Positions 35,372 through 47,987 of a stretch of DNA of 64,000 bases are shown in pieces. Under the pieces are notes generated by a model. That model was not told the origin of the DNA and searched no databases. It saw only the letters and a list, made by a program, of their open reading frames with translations. A program made the position numbers and the translations under genes. This stretch comes from Adiantum capillus-veneris (lineage: Eukaryota > Streptophyta > Polypodiopsida > Polypodiales > Pteridaceae). The stretch covers positions 10,442,809-10,506,808 of the forward strand of contig CM043959.1 of NCBI GenBank assembly GCA_014529385.2. The letters are read 5' to 3'. Position 1 is the first letter of the stretch; each line of letters begins with the position of its first letter.

Positions 35372-35605
35372 AGAAGTGGTAGTGCACCTCAATGTGCATG
35401 GTACTGGCATGAAACATTGGGTTTCATGCCAGCTGTATGCTACTGAGGTTGTTGCAATAGATCTCAACTAGCCTCTATACCTATACTCCAAAGTCATGAA
35501 GTAAGAATCCTAACCATGCTACCTCACATGCTGCCATTACAGCAGTCCAATACTCTGCCTCTATACTCGAACGAGCAATCATAGGTTTCTTATCCAAAGA
35601 ACCTA
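35372..35605 (-). pseudogene. copia RNase H fragment
   Basis: The minus strand reads KKPMIARSSIEAEYWTAVMA, the RNase H Glu region, then a stop and IYCNN (normally with Asp) and finally ASTMHIEVHYHFL. It is a scrap of a copia RNase H with the D of the third motif changed. It abuts the family H LTR, so either the LTR inserted into a copia element or the two are fragments brought together. Confidence 0.82.
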
Positions 35606-37120
35606 GAAAACAAGGGAAAAGCAATTGGGAATGTCATTGGGGTTTTAGCCTTGTTCTAGCGTATTTGAGTCAAAGCCAACAGTTACCGTCAATGTAGTGA
35701 CTAGAGATCGTGCTCAGGAAGCAGTAAAAAGTATGACAGAAACATAGGAGTTAAAACCTGCTAAAAAAACGAAGTTTGAAAGCTTAACGGTAAGGGCTCA
35801 AAGAAAATCATGGAAAGCAAAAAGAGATAAAATGAAAGCAAAAAGGCTAAAGGAAAAGAAGGCCTTAGAGACAAAACTACACAAAACAAGGAAACAACTG
35901 AATCATGAGCAAGATAACAAAGGAAAAGTTGAGGAAACAGACTTGTCAAAAACTTTATCGAGAGGTTCAATTTTAGTAGAAAAAATTAATGAGCACTTGG
36001 ATGCCATGATGCAGACCTACTAGGCAACATTGAAAAGAAACCAAACATTAGAACAAAAATGACTGACATATTTACATCCTGAAGTTGAGACAAAATAATT
36101 GGAAATGTGCAAATGGCTCATAGAGACAGCCCAAGCTCTAATGTAGCAAAAAAAAAAACATTCTTAAACAAGTAGTACTGATACCTAAAAAGGAGGAGAA
36201 AGCGTGCAAAATGGAAACAAAATTGGTGGACCAACTAAGGCGAGGAACAAAACACCATTAAATACAAGGGTAGTGGAAAACACAATGGATGAGGCTAAGT
36301 CTCAAGAGATGTAGCCAATTCCTGAAGTGGACGAGCCATGGCCGTAATTCGTGTGGGAAACAATCAAGAACTAAAAGGACGGCAGTGCCACTTTGTAGTC
36401 ATCACCCCAATACCAAAAATCAACATGGACCATGAGATTTATCCGAGCGATATATACTAATTGTACAGAGATGCAGGGACAAAAGTATCTTCAAAGAGTA
36501 AACCTAGGACATTAAGGACTTTACCTTCTTTTGTAGGGGAACACAAAACAAAATCAGAGGTGAGGGTTGTTCCATCTCAATGGAGTCCAGTTCCATAGAT
36601 GGTGAACACAAAAAGCCTACACAAATTGATGATATGTCATATAAGATGCACCATTACTCTTGTAGAACTTCTAAATATTAGACCACATTTATGGGGTCAA
36701 ATGGGAAAAAACTTGGAAAAGAAGGAGCATCTAAATATGGAATCATAGGAAGACTACATCCTAAAGCAATCAGTAGAGGATGAAAGCTACATGCGAGAGC
36801 CATTTCTAGAAGTTTTATTCAAACCCTTTGCATGGGAGAAAATTTTGGTGACTCTAGATGTGTGTGTGAAGGAGCTAACACCCACAAAATTTTGCGATAA
36901 AGACGGTTTTGACATAACTTTCTTCTAGATGGTGAATGCTATCTTGGAGCTAGAAGTGGAAATTGAGACAAGGGAGACTCATGAAATGGTTGATTGTAAG
37001 CAAATAGTGGACGAGGTTTCCATTTGAGGCATTAGTGATGATGATGATGAGGAGTTTCATGATTCGTGGAGTGACAAGCTAGTAAAAACATAGAGAATGA
37101 CCATGTAAGGTCTCTACTTT
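35606..37120 (+). other. Decayed coding-like stretch, unassigned
   Basis: At 35790-36020 an open stretch is very rich in Lys, Arg and Glu (WKAKRDKMKAKRLKEKKA) and ends DAMMQTY, coiled-coil-like in composition. From about 36740 to 37030 acidic readable text such as VNAILELEVEIETRETHE occurs between stops. It could be an old gag-like region, but no diagnostic motif (knuckle, protease, RT) is present. Confidence 0.35.
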
Positions 37121-37711
37121 CAAATTTCACACAAGTTCTATTATGCATTTGAATTTTTTTTAACTATCACTCATTATTTAAGATATTCAAGTTCAAATTA
37201 TGAATCGTAGGTTGAGAAAACCTAGAATTTAAGATTTACGCTACAAAATTCTGACATGTTTAGCTATATGAATCAATAACTAACTTATTGCAAGACTTAT
37301 TTACTGATTGTAGAATTTTCTTTTACTATTGTAAAGTTAATATAAGACTATACAGTTTAACTTAAAAATGTAAAGTAAATTATCATTAAGGAAATAAATA
37401 AAATAATTATAAAGACAAAAGAATACACAGGGATGACAAATGAAGGCACATGGACTCACCTGGACTCACATAGGAGGGGACAAAGTGGGACACACTGTCA
37501 CATGAAAAGGAGAGGCTAGTCTTGACTAATCTTAATGAGGGGGGGCTGTGTGGCCTTATCTTTTGATGATAATGACAAATTGGTCAAGCTGATGGGTACC
37601 ACAAGGGTACCAAAAACGCGGGTATGATTTTTGGAGAAAAAAATTTAAAAATTTAAAATAATTAAAATAATTTTTTTTTTGGAAAAAAAAGTTGGACGTT
37701 TTCTTTTCTGC

Positions 37712-37719
37712 TATAAATA
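37712..37719 (+). promoter_or_regulatory. TATA-like box of a probable LTR
   Basis: TATAAATA about 130 bp upstream of a minisatellite and about 1.1 kb before MAPKRA-like text at 38843, which resembles a gypsy gag start. The surrounding LTR was not delimited. Confidence 0.35.
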
Positions 37720-37849
37720 GAGCATCCATGCTCACACTTTAGACATAGAGATTGCCTCTATAGCGCTTACGAAGTGTTGCCACTTCTCTTAGAGAGAAGG
37801 CGTCCACAAACCACTAAGAGAGCAAAAACTCTAGTGGACTAATAAGATG

Positions 37850-38400
37850 TGTATTAATTAAGCATTCAATTAACTTTAAGAATGATGTATGTGTGCTAGC
37901 TCCTACTCTAATCTCTCTAATAGATTAGTAAGATTCAATTAGCTATGTGTGTGTGTGCTATCTCTTACTGTAATCTCTCTAATAGATTAGTAAGATTCAA
38001 TTAGCTATGTATGTGTGCGTGCTATCTCTTACTCTAATTTCTCTAATAGATTAGTAAGATTCAATTAGCTATGTGTGTGTGCGTGCTATCTCTTACTCTA
38101 ATTTCTCTAATAGATTAGTAAGATTCAATCAGCTTTAGAAAATCATGTGTGTGTGTTCTCTTTTACTCTAATCTTTCTAATGGATTAGTAAGATTCAATT
38201 AGTTTTAAGAAGGATATGTGTGTGTGTGTGTTATCTCTTACTCTAATCTCTCTAATAGACTGGTGAGATTCAATTATCTTTAGAAAAGGATGTGTGTGTG
38301 TGTTCTCTTTTACTCTAATTTTTCTAATGGATTAGTAAGATTCAATTAACTTTAGAAAAGATGTGTGTGTATGTTTTCTCTTACTCTAATCTCTGTAAGT
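37850..38400 (+). repeat. Minisatellite, unit about 63-75 bp, about seven copies
   Basis: Each unit contains TCTCTAATAGATTAGTAAG, ATTCAATTAG, a GTGTGTG run of variable length, and CTCTTACTCTAAT. Copies vary mainly in GT number and in AGCTATGT versus TTTAGAAAAGGATGT. It lies downstream of the TATA-like box and may be in the R/U5 part of an LTR. Confidence 0.85.
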
Positions 38401-40619
38401 ATACCTACTCTCTCTAGTTAGTACATCTTCACTATTAACTTATGCATAGTTAATTGAAAGTTAATACATAAGAGAACTCATCATATTCTTATTATACATG
38501 ATGAAATTCTCATTCATCAATTTTATTGTCAATTAGATTAAGTAGAATTTTGAATAATACTAAAAATTGATTTATAGAAATTGATGTTAGAATTGGATTA
38601 GAAATGTGAAGCATAAAAGTGGTGCATTCCTAAACTTTCACTCATAGTTTACACACTTGATTTTTGATTAATTACGATTAGCAAATATTTGATGTATAGA
38701 AATTAGATGTAGAACAACAACACTAAGTGTGAATCCGAGTTGGCAAGGGTTCAAATTACAGACTCTCTTTGGAAACAAGAGATTACTAGGGAAATTGACC
38801 AATTTAAAGTTCTAAGTGTATAACATAAGTGTAGTAAAAAAAAATGGCTCCAAAGCGTGCTTGAACCCAAGGCACTAATGATCATGAAGCTGGTACAAGT
38901 AACGGTGGAACCCTTGCGGAACATGCTATGTCTCCACCAATCAAACCAATTGGAGCTATGGTACAGGTTAGTATTGCAGTTTCAAGTTATGCATCATTGC
39001 ATATGCGAGACCATAGGAATATATTATTTACCTTATGAAAATAAAACACGGACCTAAACCAAGGGGCTTAACCCCAAGAAACTTAGCATATGTTTGACAA
39101 GTAGGAAAGATAGTTTGGTTAAACTGGTTGCTATACGAAAGAATGTTTGTCCAAAACCTTCGGCAGGGTTTCTCTCAAGTCTCTCTACTTATTAGCGCTG
39201 GTATTATGTGGCAGTTGTCGAGGCGTGATCATGCCCAGGATGGCACCGCTGATGCTGGTGGGAGTACACCCAGATTAGCCCAGCTGGATACTGCAGTTTT
39301 GTTTTGCCGTGTCATGAGGATGACGCCCAGATTGGCACCGTTGTTGCTGTGGAGGGAGTACGTCCAGATTAGCACAATGAGTACTTGTCAATCGGTATGG
39401 GACGCTCATGAGGACAAGGGTTTTTATAAATAATGTATATACCGATCGGACATAATAGCGCCAGTAGAGATTCTTAAGTGAACCTAATCCAAGGGTTGTT
39501 GGTTTAAAATTGGAGGACTTCTTGTTTGACTATTGTTTGTAATACTGTTTGAAGGGCTGTTTTAACGAACCAGTATCATAAATAAAGTAAAGGAACATGT
39601 ATGTTTTAACAGTGTGGTAGTAATTAGATAACAAAAGAAGGGTGAGTGTGCTGTGGAAAGTGAGAGAATGATACCCCGACGGTATCATTCTATGGACGGG
39701 TGGACCCAATGAGTCGGGTAACTTTCCAATGCTAGATTTTTTTTTTTTTAAAGTCATAAATCTTAAAAGAGACAAACCTTGGCAGCTGTGCTTCTGAAAC
39801 ATGGAGAAAAAAGCGCACAGGTTGGTCACTCTAAGATTTATACTTTTAGGTATAATTGATTATAAATAGTTATTAGATAGGGTTATGGTGGTCACGCTCC
39901 GCCATAGTGAGATAGGACTAATCCTTCACTAACGGTTCATGCACGTGGCTACGTAGTAGCTAAAGCAATGTCCGTTGGTTTTTCTTTTTCAGGAGTGGAG
40001 ACCTATCAAAGGTACTCCGCTCCTCTCAAAAAGGGGCAGGGACCACATAGACCAATTGAGTAACTCATGAAACAAGTATAAACCACAACAAATAAGGAAA
40101 TCTTCTATGATTTTCCAAATTAGAAGTCAAGAAGACAACAAAGATCTCAAGCTAAATGAACGAGAAAAAAACAAAGATATCAAGCTAAATGAGCGAGAAA
40201 ACAACAAATGACAAAAGAGAAACCAATGACTTGATTATTGAGCAAAACAAAGTATCTTATGCTTGTGGAGAAGATAACTGAGTCCGAGACAAAATTACAA
40301 GAAAATCGTTGAAATCGGCTTCTCTAACAAAAATCTAAAGAAGCAAATAAAAATAAACCCAAGGACACAACAAAAATATCAAAAACTAAACAAAAATACG
40401 AATATCAAAAGATGAAATAGACTCTAAAAGAAGTTTGAATAATGGAGACAAAAGTGAAGAGGATTCTAGTACAAAAAAGTTGGAATGTATCCTCTCACTA
40501 CAAAAAGTATACCATTTCAGACAAACAAATTGTGATTTAGTAGGCCAATGAGGGAACTCAAGGAGCCGGGTACATCACATGATGTGCGGGAGAATTCCAT
40601 GAGGATTTACCTAGCTGAA
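38401..40619. other. Mostly unassigned sequence
   Basis: MAPKRA-stop-TQGTNDHEAGT at 38843 resembles the start of a gypsy gag but the frame is lost at once. An imperfect 90-bp tandem repeat covers about 39219-39400 (CCCAGATTAGC and GGCACCG words twice). Text from about 40640 on is the lead-in to the RT fragment. No gene is recognised. Confidence 0.45.
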
Positions 40620-40639
40620 CTAGGGACAAACCAAGGTCG

Positions 40640-41160
40640 GCTTACATAGCCACTGAAGAGAAAGAACAACTTCTAATAACTACTCTCAAACAATATAGAG
40701 ATGTGTTTGCTTGGTCGTATAAGGAGCTTAGGGGAGTGGATCCAAGTATATTTCATCATAAAATACCCCTTAAGAGTGATATTAATCCACACAGACAATG
40801 TCCCTACACTTACAATGAAGCTTTTGTGAAGAAAATCAAAGAGGAGATAGATAAGATTAAAGAGGTTGCATTAATCTATGAGATTGAACACATAGATTGG
40901 GTATTGCCAATCATGCCACTGCCCAAAAAGAATGACAAATTGCCAGTTGTATGAATCTCAAGAAGGTCAACACTGCTTCCATAAGAGATAACTATCCCTT
41001 ACCCATCACCAATCATGTGATTTAGAGAGTGGTGGACAATTAAGCTTACAACTTTCTTGATGGATTTTTGGGCTATAATTAGCTCACCATAAAGCCAAAG
41101 GATTAGCACAAAATGGCCTTTGCAATAGAATGGGGCATATTTTCTTATACAGTGATGCAA
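40640..41160 (+). pseudogene. Ty3/gypsy reverse transcriptase fragment
   Basis: An open piece 40703-40954 (MFAWSYKELRGVDPSIFHHK, then WVLPIMPLPKKN) is the RT entry region. After a stop the text goes on as MNLKKVNTASIRDNYPLP, then FLDGFLGYN, then KMAFAIEWGIFSYTVM, the fingers/palm region, with at least four stops. It ends before the catalytic YxDD box. The W-S-Y-x-x-L-x-G-x-D opening is typical of Athila/Tat-type rather than chromovirus RT, an inference only. Confidence 0.82.
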
Positions 41161-43559
41161 TTAGGATTAGACACATCAATATTTTAGCATAACTGAATGC
41201 TAAGTTTGACACAATCTATAAACATTTTATAAAGATGCACTTGTAACTAAAAATCATGTGAACCCAATGACATGAATGAGAGAGTTACAATAAATGGAGA
41301 CAAGAAAGCTGAATGTTTTACAATGACTCAAGAAATCATCATGAATATGTCCAACCAATCAATCATTCATTAAGTTTTGATCACATAAGAGTTTGTAGAA
41401 TTAGTCCCTCGCCGTTCTAGCTCCATGACTCAAACTCCGTTTGTCTCTCCATTATTAATCGTAGCTGCTAAAGAAAAGAAGATAGATGGATACTGAATCT
41501 AAGCATATTAATTGTATAAAACCGTATACATAAATGATTTATTCAATCAAAACATCCAAGTAGAAAACAAGGACATAGAAAAAAACACTCACTTGCACTA
41601 TTCATGACTTTCATTTTGTAAATCTTCCCTCTAACATCTAATTATCAAATTCCTTTCCTTCTCAAATTGATTCATATATTTGTTTTCTTAAATTTGTGGC
41701 AATATATTAGGTGAAAGGAAAAAGGAATAGCGGATTTGTGTTTGTAATGTACTTTATCCAAGATACCAAATTTCCGAGTGAATGATGTTTACAATATCAC
41801 CAAAATGACTTTAATACCGATCAAAGAACTTTCAACTGTCAAAAATGTGTATTCAAATGAATTAAAGGACTAGATGGACATCTTTATGTATGTTGGAATT
41901 GGATTTTTTTTTTCAAATAGAGTATCTAGGTATATTTATTTCAACCAAAGTAGATTCGATTGAATCCTACTTGATTAAGTGTTTTGTAAAATAAAATGAC
42001 TATTCTAGTGCTATTCATTAGGTTGCAAATTGCTATACTCATTAATTGTATGGATATGAATAATGCAATGTAGCTTGTTCGACGTTCTTAGAATCTCCAT
42101 TACAATCACATGAAGTTTTTGGTACTCTGAGCATCATATGAGCTATTCAATGTGGAAGGTGGAAACTCACTCTTAGAGAGGCCTTACACAAGGGGTTAGC
42201 TGGATGAGTTAGTGGTTACCTCGCAGAGCTACCATCACTTACCTGTTTTTGAGTGATTGTGCAACCAATCAGATTCTAGCGCTACTGTGGACACTTATAA
42301 ATAGGACCCACTAGTCCCATTTTGAGCACCCTTGGCTTGACACTCTTCACTGTTGAATCTCTTTACCCTAGAATCTTTTATCTTGTGAATCTTAGGAGCA
42401 TTCCGTGATGAACCTAACACCAATTGTACTTTCTAGATTATTCATTCTAGGGATCTTTTCTTTGAACTCTTGTATTTTGAATCATTATCTGATTCTGAAT
42501 ACAATTCCAATGATCTTATAATCTGAAGTCTATTTCCTTCAGTTCAATTGTTCATATAAAGTCTGTTGATGTCTGTCAATTGGTCATTTGAAGTCTGAAT
42601 CTATCATATAGTAATCTAAAGTTTGATCTCGATTAATTACTCTGAGATTGACTTTGAAATAGATGTCAAAGCAATCCAACTCATTCAATTTTGGCATCAT
42701 GGTGGAGAGCTGAAGGTCTTGAAACGAACCAATCTCCTAGTTAGAACTCACTGCCAATCTATCATTCATAATGCATGTACGGTGCTCAACACAAGGAAGA
42801 AGAGCTATCATACTATTTACTGAGAATGAGGATCACATCAATACAACGAAGAACATATTAGATAAAATGAAAAAAGTTTTGCATTATGGAAATTTGAGAA
42901 TTGGTGCATTTCTTATAATGTTGAAAATTTTCACATTTTTTGGGAATCCCCCCCCAAACATGCACATGCAACCAAGGAGTTTGATAGTTCGTGGAAAAAG
43001 ACGGTGTTTATAAACACAATAAATAAAGACAGATGAAAAACAAGATTTGGGTTCTTATAATTTTTAAGGATTTTATGCATCCTTATGGGATTGGATTTCC
43101 ACTTATATGAAACCCTTGTTTAATCTCTAGTTTAAAGGGTTTGATCCGATTCATAGTGGTTTAGGAGATACGACCAAAAAAATGCACCTACGTGATGTGA
43201 AACAAAAAGCACTTTTTATGCACCTACGTGATCATAAACACACTGTAGGCATATATCGGCATGCTAAACATGATGGAATAAGCATGGAACATCCTTGTAC
43301 ACATGTGGCAAGCCCACACATGCCTACATATATGATAAAGTAACCACCGAGAGGATAGTTTCTCAGAAGCAAAGTAGAGAGAGAAAGAGATGATGGCTAT
43401 GGAGTTCAGAGTTTTTGAAATGGTATCTTGACAACTAATGTGATTGTAATTGAACTAGGATGCATCATGATACTCTGTCTTAATTACAACTTTCTCATAC
43501 TACCTTGACATATTTACGTGCCGCTTTTTTATAGAAATAATTCCCATAAAAATCCTATT
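41161..43559 (+). other. Unassigned, probably including a decayed LTR (to about 42690)
   Basis: No coding sequence recognised. A CCAAT/TATA pair at 42265-42303 and TTTTGGCATCATGG with GGAGAGC at 42689-42710, which resembles a decayed tRNA-Asp primer site, suggest an old plus-strand LTR ending near 42688. Frames at 42623-43013 look accidental. Confidence 0.4.
42265..42303 (+). promoter_or_regulatory. CCAAT and TATA boxes of a probable LTR promoter
   Basis: CCAAT at 42265-42269 and TATAAATA at 42296-42303, followed by GGACCC. Spacing and orientation fit an LTR promoter. Confidence 0.4.
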
Positions 43560-44074
43560 TAATCATGTGTCTTTATTGTACGGCCATTTGATATCCAAAT
43601 GATGACTAAAAAGATTATTTTTATATTTAGGTCATTTTAAAAAATATCAAAAAGCACAAAAAGCTAAAAATAGTGTTTAAAGTAAAAAAGTAAATAAAAA
43701 ATCTAAAAATGAATCACGGATTTCCCTTGTCCATCTGAACAAGAAAATGAACTTCCTTTTTATTGAAAAGAATAGAAAAATATAAAAAGCTAAAAATAGC
43801 ATGACAAGCACTCAAAAAGTAGATTTTTACAAAATTGAACCATATCATCCTTGGGACTTGTAGATTAAGGATTTGGCCCTACTTTTAAAGAAAAAGCATC
43901 AAAAAGCACAAAAATATTATGTTTGACCTATTGGAATATGAAAATGACCTTAATATTCAATCCAAAAACTCACAACATTGCTAAACGTCGATTTTAACCC
44001 AAAATTTTAAGAAACGAACATTAGAACCTACTTTTCTTATTTTAAAAGAGACCCAAAAGTTGGGAATCTTACAT
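43560..44074 (-). repeat. Family H LTR fragment next to the gypsy integrase remnant
   Basis: On the minus strand it starts TGTAAGATTCCC at 44074, immediately after GGAAAA, and shares long stretches with 34600-35337. It would be the 3' LTR of the minus-strand gypsy remnant to its right. Left end not found. Confidence 0.6.
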
Positions 44075-44089
44075 TTTCCTACACATGAA

Positions 44090-45240
44090 AAATTTGAGGT
44101 GTCCTCAATTTGACATGAAGTTTGGATAATTAAGTCTCATTACATCATCATGTTTCCAAGTAGCATCCGTGTAAAGGATAAGTTGACCATTTGACAAGGT
44201 GTGATTGAGAATTTCAGTCCTACTTTGAAGAATAGCTTCGGGGTGTACTTCCAAACTTTTATCGATGGAAGTAGATAACAGAGAATCATTAAGAATGTGA
44301 TTTGGATCAGGTACATACCTCTTAAGCAAGCTGATATAAAAAACATCATATACCTTGATATGCGATGGTAAAACAAAATTCCGTAAGCTTGGTCATTGAT
44401 TCTTTCTGTGATGAAAAAAGGTCCACAATATCTTGCACTAAGCTTTTTGCACTTACCCATTTATAAAGAACTACGTTTGGGTTTCACTCCCAAAAATACC
44501 ATATCCCCTTTTTTAAAGAGTTGAATATATTGTTTATAACTTTTTCGTCTATCCTAAGCAATCTTTATATCTTATCGTAGAGGTCCATCTACAATTGCAT
44601 CTCATTCAACATATCTTTGGATGCTTTTCTCTTATGAGTGGATCTATCCACTTTGATGGAGTGAGACACTCCTGTCCATATAATGCTTGAAAAAGAGTCA
44701 TCTCAATTATATGTTGGAATAAAGAATTATATGCAAATTCAACCAAATATAAATATCCAATCCACTTACTCTGTTCATGCATATAATAAACTCATGGCAT
44801 ATTCTCAATGATTTGGCTGCTTCTCTCTATTTTCTCATTGGTTTGAGGATGATAAGCAAGTACTAAAGGACAATTGGGTTCCTATGGCTGAGAATAAAGC
44901 TTTCCAAAATTTGAAGTGAATTTTATATCACGATCTAAAATTATACAGTGAAGTAAACCATGATACATAAAGACACCTTTCATGAAAACTTGAACTATAT
45001 CCTTAGCCGTAATTGTAGTCTTGATGAGGAATAAGTGAGTCATTTTTGCAAGCATATCCATGATCACAAAAATAAAATCTTATTCACAGATAAAGGAAGT
45101 TATGTAATGAAATCCATGGATATGATTGCATTTCATTGACTGGATGAAGTATACCAGGGTATCAAACTCGCTCAGCTTTAATATGTTGACATGTCAAACC
45201 ATCTTGTGACATAGTTTAACACATCGCGCGTTAATCGTGA
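44090..45240 (-). pseudogene. Ty3/gypsy integrase and chromodomain-like C-terminus, remnant
   Basis: On the minus strand CQHIKAER (near 45205-45180) is the end of the integrase finger region. The core follows, with MIMDMLAKMTHLFLIKTTIT and ILDRDIKFTSNFGKLY (near 44915-44890) holding the second Asp. The region 44890-44460 is broken. The C-terminal part reads KLSARYCGPFFITERINDQA and, shifted, LKRYVPDPNHILND, ending EILNHTL...DATWK...YPNF, the place of a chromodomain in chromoviruses. Gag, protease and RT of this element are not present. Confidence 0.85.
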
Positions 45241-46427
45241 TATCATTGTCTTCAACATGAAAGCCTTTAAATTTTCTCTCTTACTTCTCTATATGATTAT
45301 TCAAGTTCAACAAATAGTGAATCTTCCTATAAAATGCATCATGGGGTGTACTCTCAGGAACAAGGTCAATCAAAGAGGTAGTAGAGGTTGTAATTGCCAT
45401 TATCGCACTTTTTTTTCTTAAGCATCAGCCACCACTAAGTTTTACTTTACTAGTTTATATTCAACTCAAAAATAATATCTCCATAATAATTCCATCCGTC
45501 TTTGTTGTTTTATCATTAGAGATTATGGGCGCTCCCCTAGCCGGACACAAATTTCAGAGCCACATTGTTGATAGATTGTCCTTTATTTTTTTCAAGAACC
45601 ATGTACATGAGCTGATGTAATTTTGATCCTAGAGCCATATATTTTTGAGTTGTAAATATCATATTATGTATGAAAGCCCAAAGTAGCCTGTCAATGGTCA
45701 TTTTTAAAAATAAACCCTAGATATATAAGTCAATAGCTCTAGTTTGGAAGAGGCCAATCTTTTGAATAAAGAAGGAGCTCTGTTGTACGTGCTATCAAGT
45801 TGCTTCTTAGTTCTACTTTGTAATCAACATAGGTCTTGATTGGGTAATGTATTTCAAATTCTAAAACTTGCATTGTGTTCCTCTTCTCTTGCTCTTTCTT
45901 TCAAGCGTAAGCATTCCAAGTTATGTGATGATTCATGATTAAGTGTCAACAAGCTATGTCTTCAACACTGAGTGCTTAAATCTTTGTTGTATGATATTTT
46001 GACTATAGGAGAGTGTTATTAGATCTTAGCGAGACCTACTTGAATGGTTTTGTTGCAATTTTAATGATCCAATAAATAATGGATCGTGATTTTTGTATCT
46101 TGTTGAAATGTTGCCAGATTTTGTAGACTTGTTTCCTTAGACTCAGTATAGCTTTCCCCAAAGTTTTATGGCTATCCAAATCCATTTAGTCATTGAAATA
46201 GCATGATAGCCTAGAGTGGTTAAAAAGGACACAGATAGATTTTATGATTCTTGAGTTGTTGATTTGCTTATAGAGATTGGCATCCTTGCTTGTAAGGTTC
46301 ACTTCTTGAAGTTGACATCCTCAAAAAGTCTCCATGTCCCATTCGAGTCACTTCTCTGAGTATTTAAACGAGTATGTTAGTGCAAGAAGGCTATGCTATG
46401 AGCGTTTGTCAGGCGATCTGCTAACGT
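45241..46427 (+). other. Unassigned; right part probably the 5' LTR of element F2
   Basis: No coding sequence. AATAATGGATCGTGATTTTT near 46074 resembles the palindrome of the F2 array. The end, just before TTGGCATC at 46427, would be an LTR end if the primer site is correctly read, but no clean TG...CA boundary was found. Confidence 0.35.
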
Positions 46428-46976
46428 TGGCATCATTTTCCAAGGAATGATCCTTAGGTGGTGAGTGACCTAGTGCATATTTAGAGATTTTGTTATCTAG
46501 AGAATTGTCATCCATTCCATACACATTAGCAACAAAGCAGCTAGATGTGAGTTTAGTGATTGATAGAGTCTAGAGTCAAGGGAATTGCTAGATCTATTCT
46601 TAAGAGGTAAAGAGAGTTTGAGCGAGATAGCCATATGTATTTTATTATTCAAGTTTTCTCATTTCTTTGAGAGTGCTGTTTCATTTTCCATTACGACTTT
46701 TATTTGTATTTTTTGTTCTTTTTCGTTTCTTGTTTCTTTTCAGCACATAGGAGTTGGGTAAGTAGGAACCATCACCATCATATTTGGCTGAAAAGATCCG
46801 GGGCAAAAAGGACAGAAAACCATATTTTGGGAAAGAAGACCATAACTCTGAAATAGTGAAAATTTGATGGTAGAGACCTGAAAGAAGCTGATTTAAAACC
46901 AAAAAGAGGGTACCAAAGAACCTCAAAAAATTAGAAACAAAACTTAAATTTTTAGAAGATTCTATGTGTGGTGGAA

Positions 46977-47572
46977 CATGGATCCGTGATCACAATCCAT
47001 GTCTCAAAAGGCTGATTGAAGCAATACAAAGACCAATTGATAAATACTAACTTCAATCAACTGAAACTAAATTTTGGGATCCAATTGTCATCAAGAACAC
47101 ACTCAAAAGAAGGAAATTGTGGGAAAGCACCTAAAGTTAGTTTATCTGACTAAAATTTGAGAGCTTTCTACTTTTTGTAATCTAAATAAAAAAATATTTT
47201 GGGAATAAGCTCCTTATAGCAGATTCCACCAATTGACAAAGTTTCATATTTAGAAGGGATGGAACATGGATCGCAATCTATGCCCTTCGTTTGAGATTTT
47301 GGTAGAAGCCTATATAGTTTGTAGCAGAGATCTCTAAGGACATAATTTCCAGAAATAAATTTGCAAAAATGAATAAAAAAGTAGACCAAAAATACCAACA
47401 TTAGCTCATGTTAAAAAACCGCAAAACTAGACCTAGGGTTGGGATTTCAACTAACCTATACTAATCTAAATTACATAAAAATCATATATATCTAGTCTCA
47501 AGGTACCAAGGGCAATCTTTGGACCAAATTTTATCACATTTGGCTACTAAGGTACATGGATCGTGATCCATG
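46977..47572 (+). repeat. F2 leader array with CATGGATC palindromes
   Basis: Near-palindromes at 46977-47001, 47265-47282 and 47555-47572 (best copy CATGGATCGTGATCCATG) are spaced 288 and 290 bp. The sequence between them is diverged. Confidence 0.75.
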
Positions 47573-47987
47573 TCCCCCTATAACTGAATGAACCCAAAAT
47601 GATACCACATATAGATATAATTATTAGGATTATAGAGGTCTTCTCAAAATTGAATTTGGACATCATTAGAGGAATCTGCAAGCCAAGATAGGATTTTTAC
47701 TTAAAATGCAATTGTTTGATCGATTCAGGATTTTTTTGGACTAGCAAAGTGGTTGTAAGCTCATAGCGATCGAGTACTTATTGTGCAAATTATGAAGGTT
47801 AGAGCACTACATTTTGAGGTAATTTTGATTTGGAGGTTTTGGAAGCAACCAAAGAGGTAACATGTAAGGGGTTTGCAAGAGTGATTATTTCTTGATGTAT
47901 TTGAGCTTAGGTAGATTTCACCTGATTCGAAAGCTTGCCGTAGGAGACCAAGTGAGCATTATTTCTACTGAAGAGAGTGTAAATTAA

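Noticed and set aside
35832-36023. Lys/Glu-rich frame as a real coiled-coil gene
   Set aside because: Short, no start or stop context, surrounded by stop-riddled text of similar composition; kept only as an unassigned decayed stretch.
38730-38775. Possible tRNA-like sequence (AAGGGTTCAAATTAC)
   Set aside because: It resembles a T-arm only; no acceptor stem or D/anticodon arms could be folded around it.
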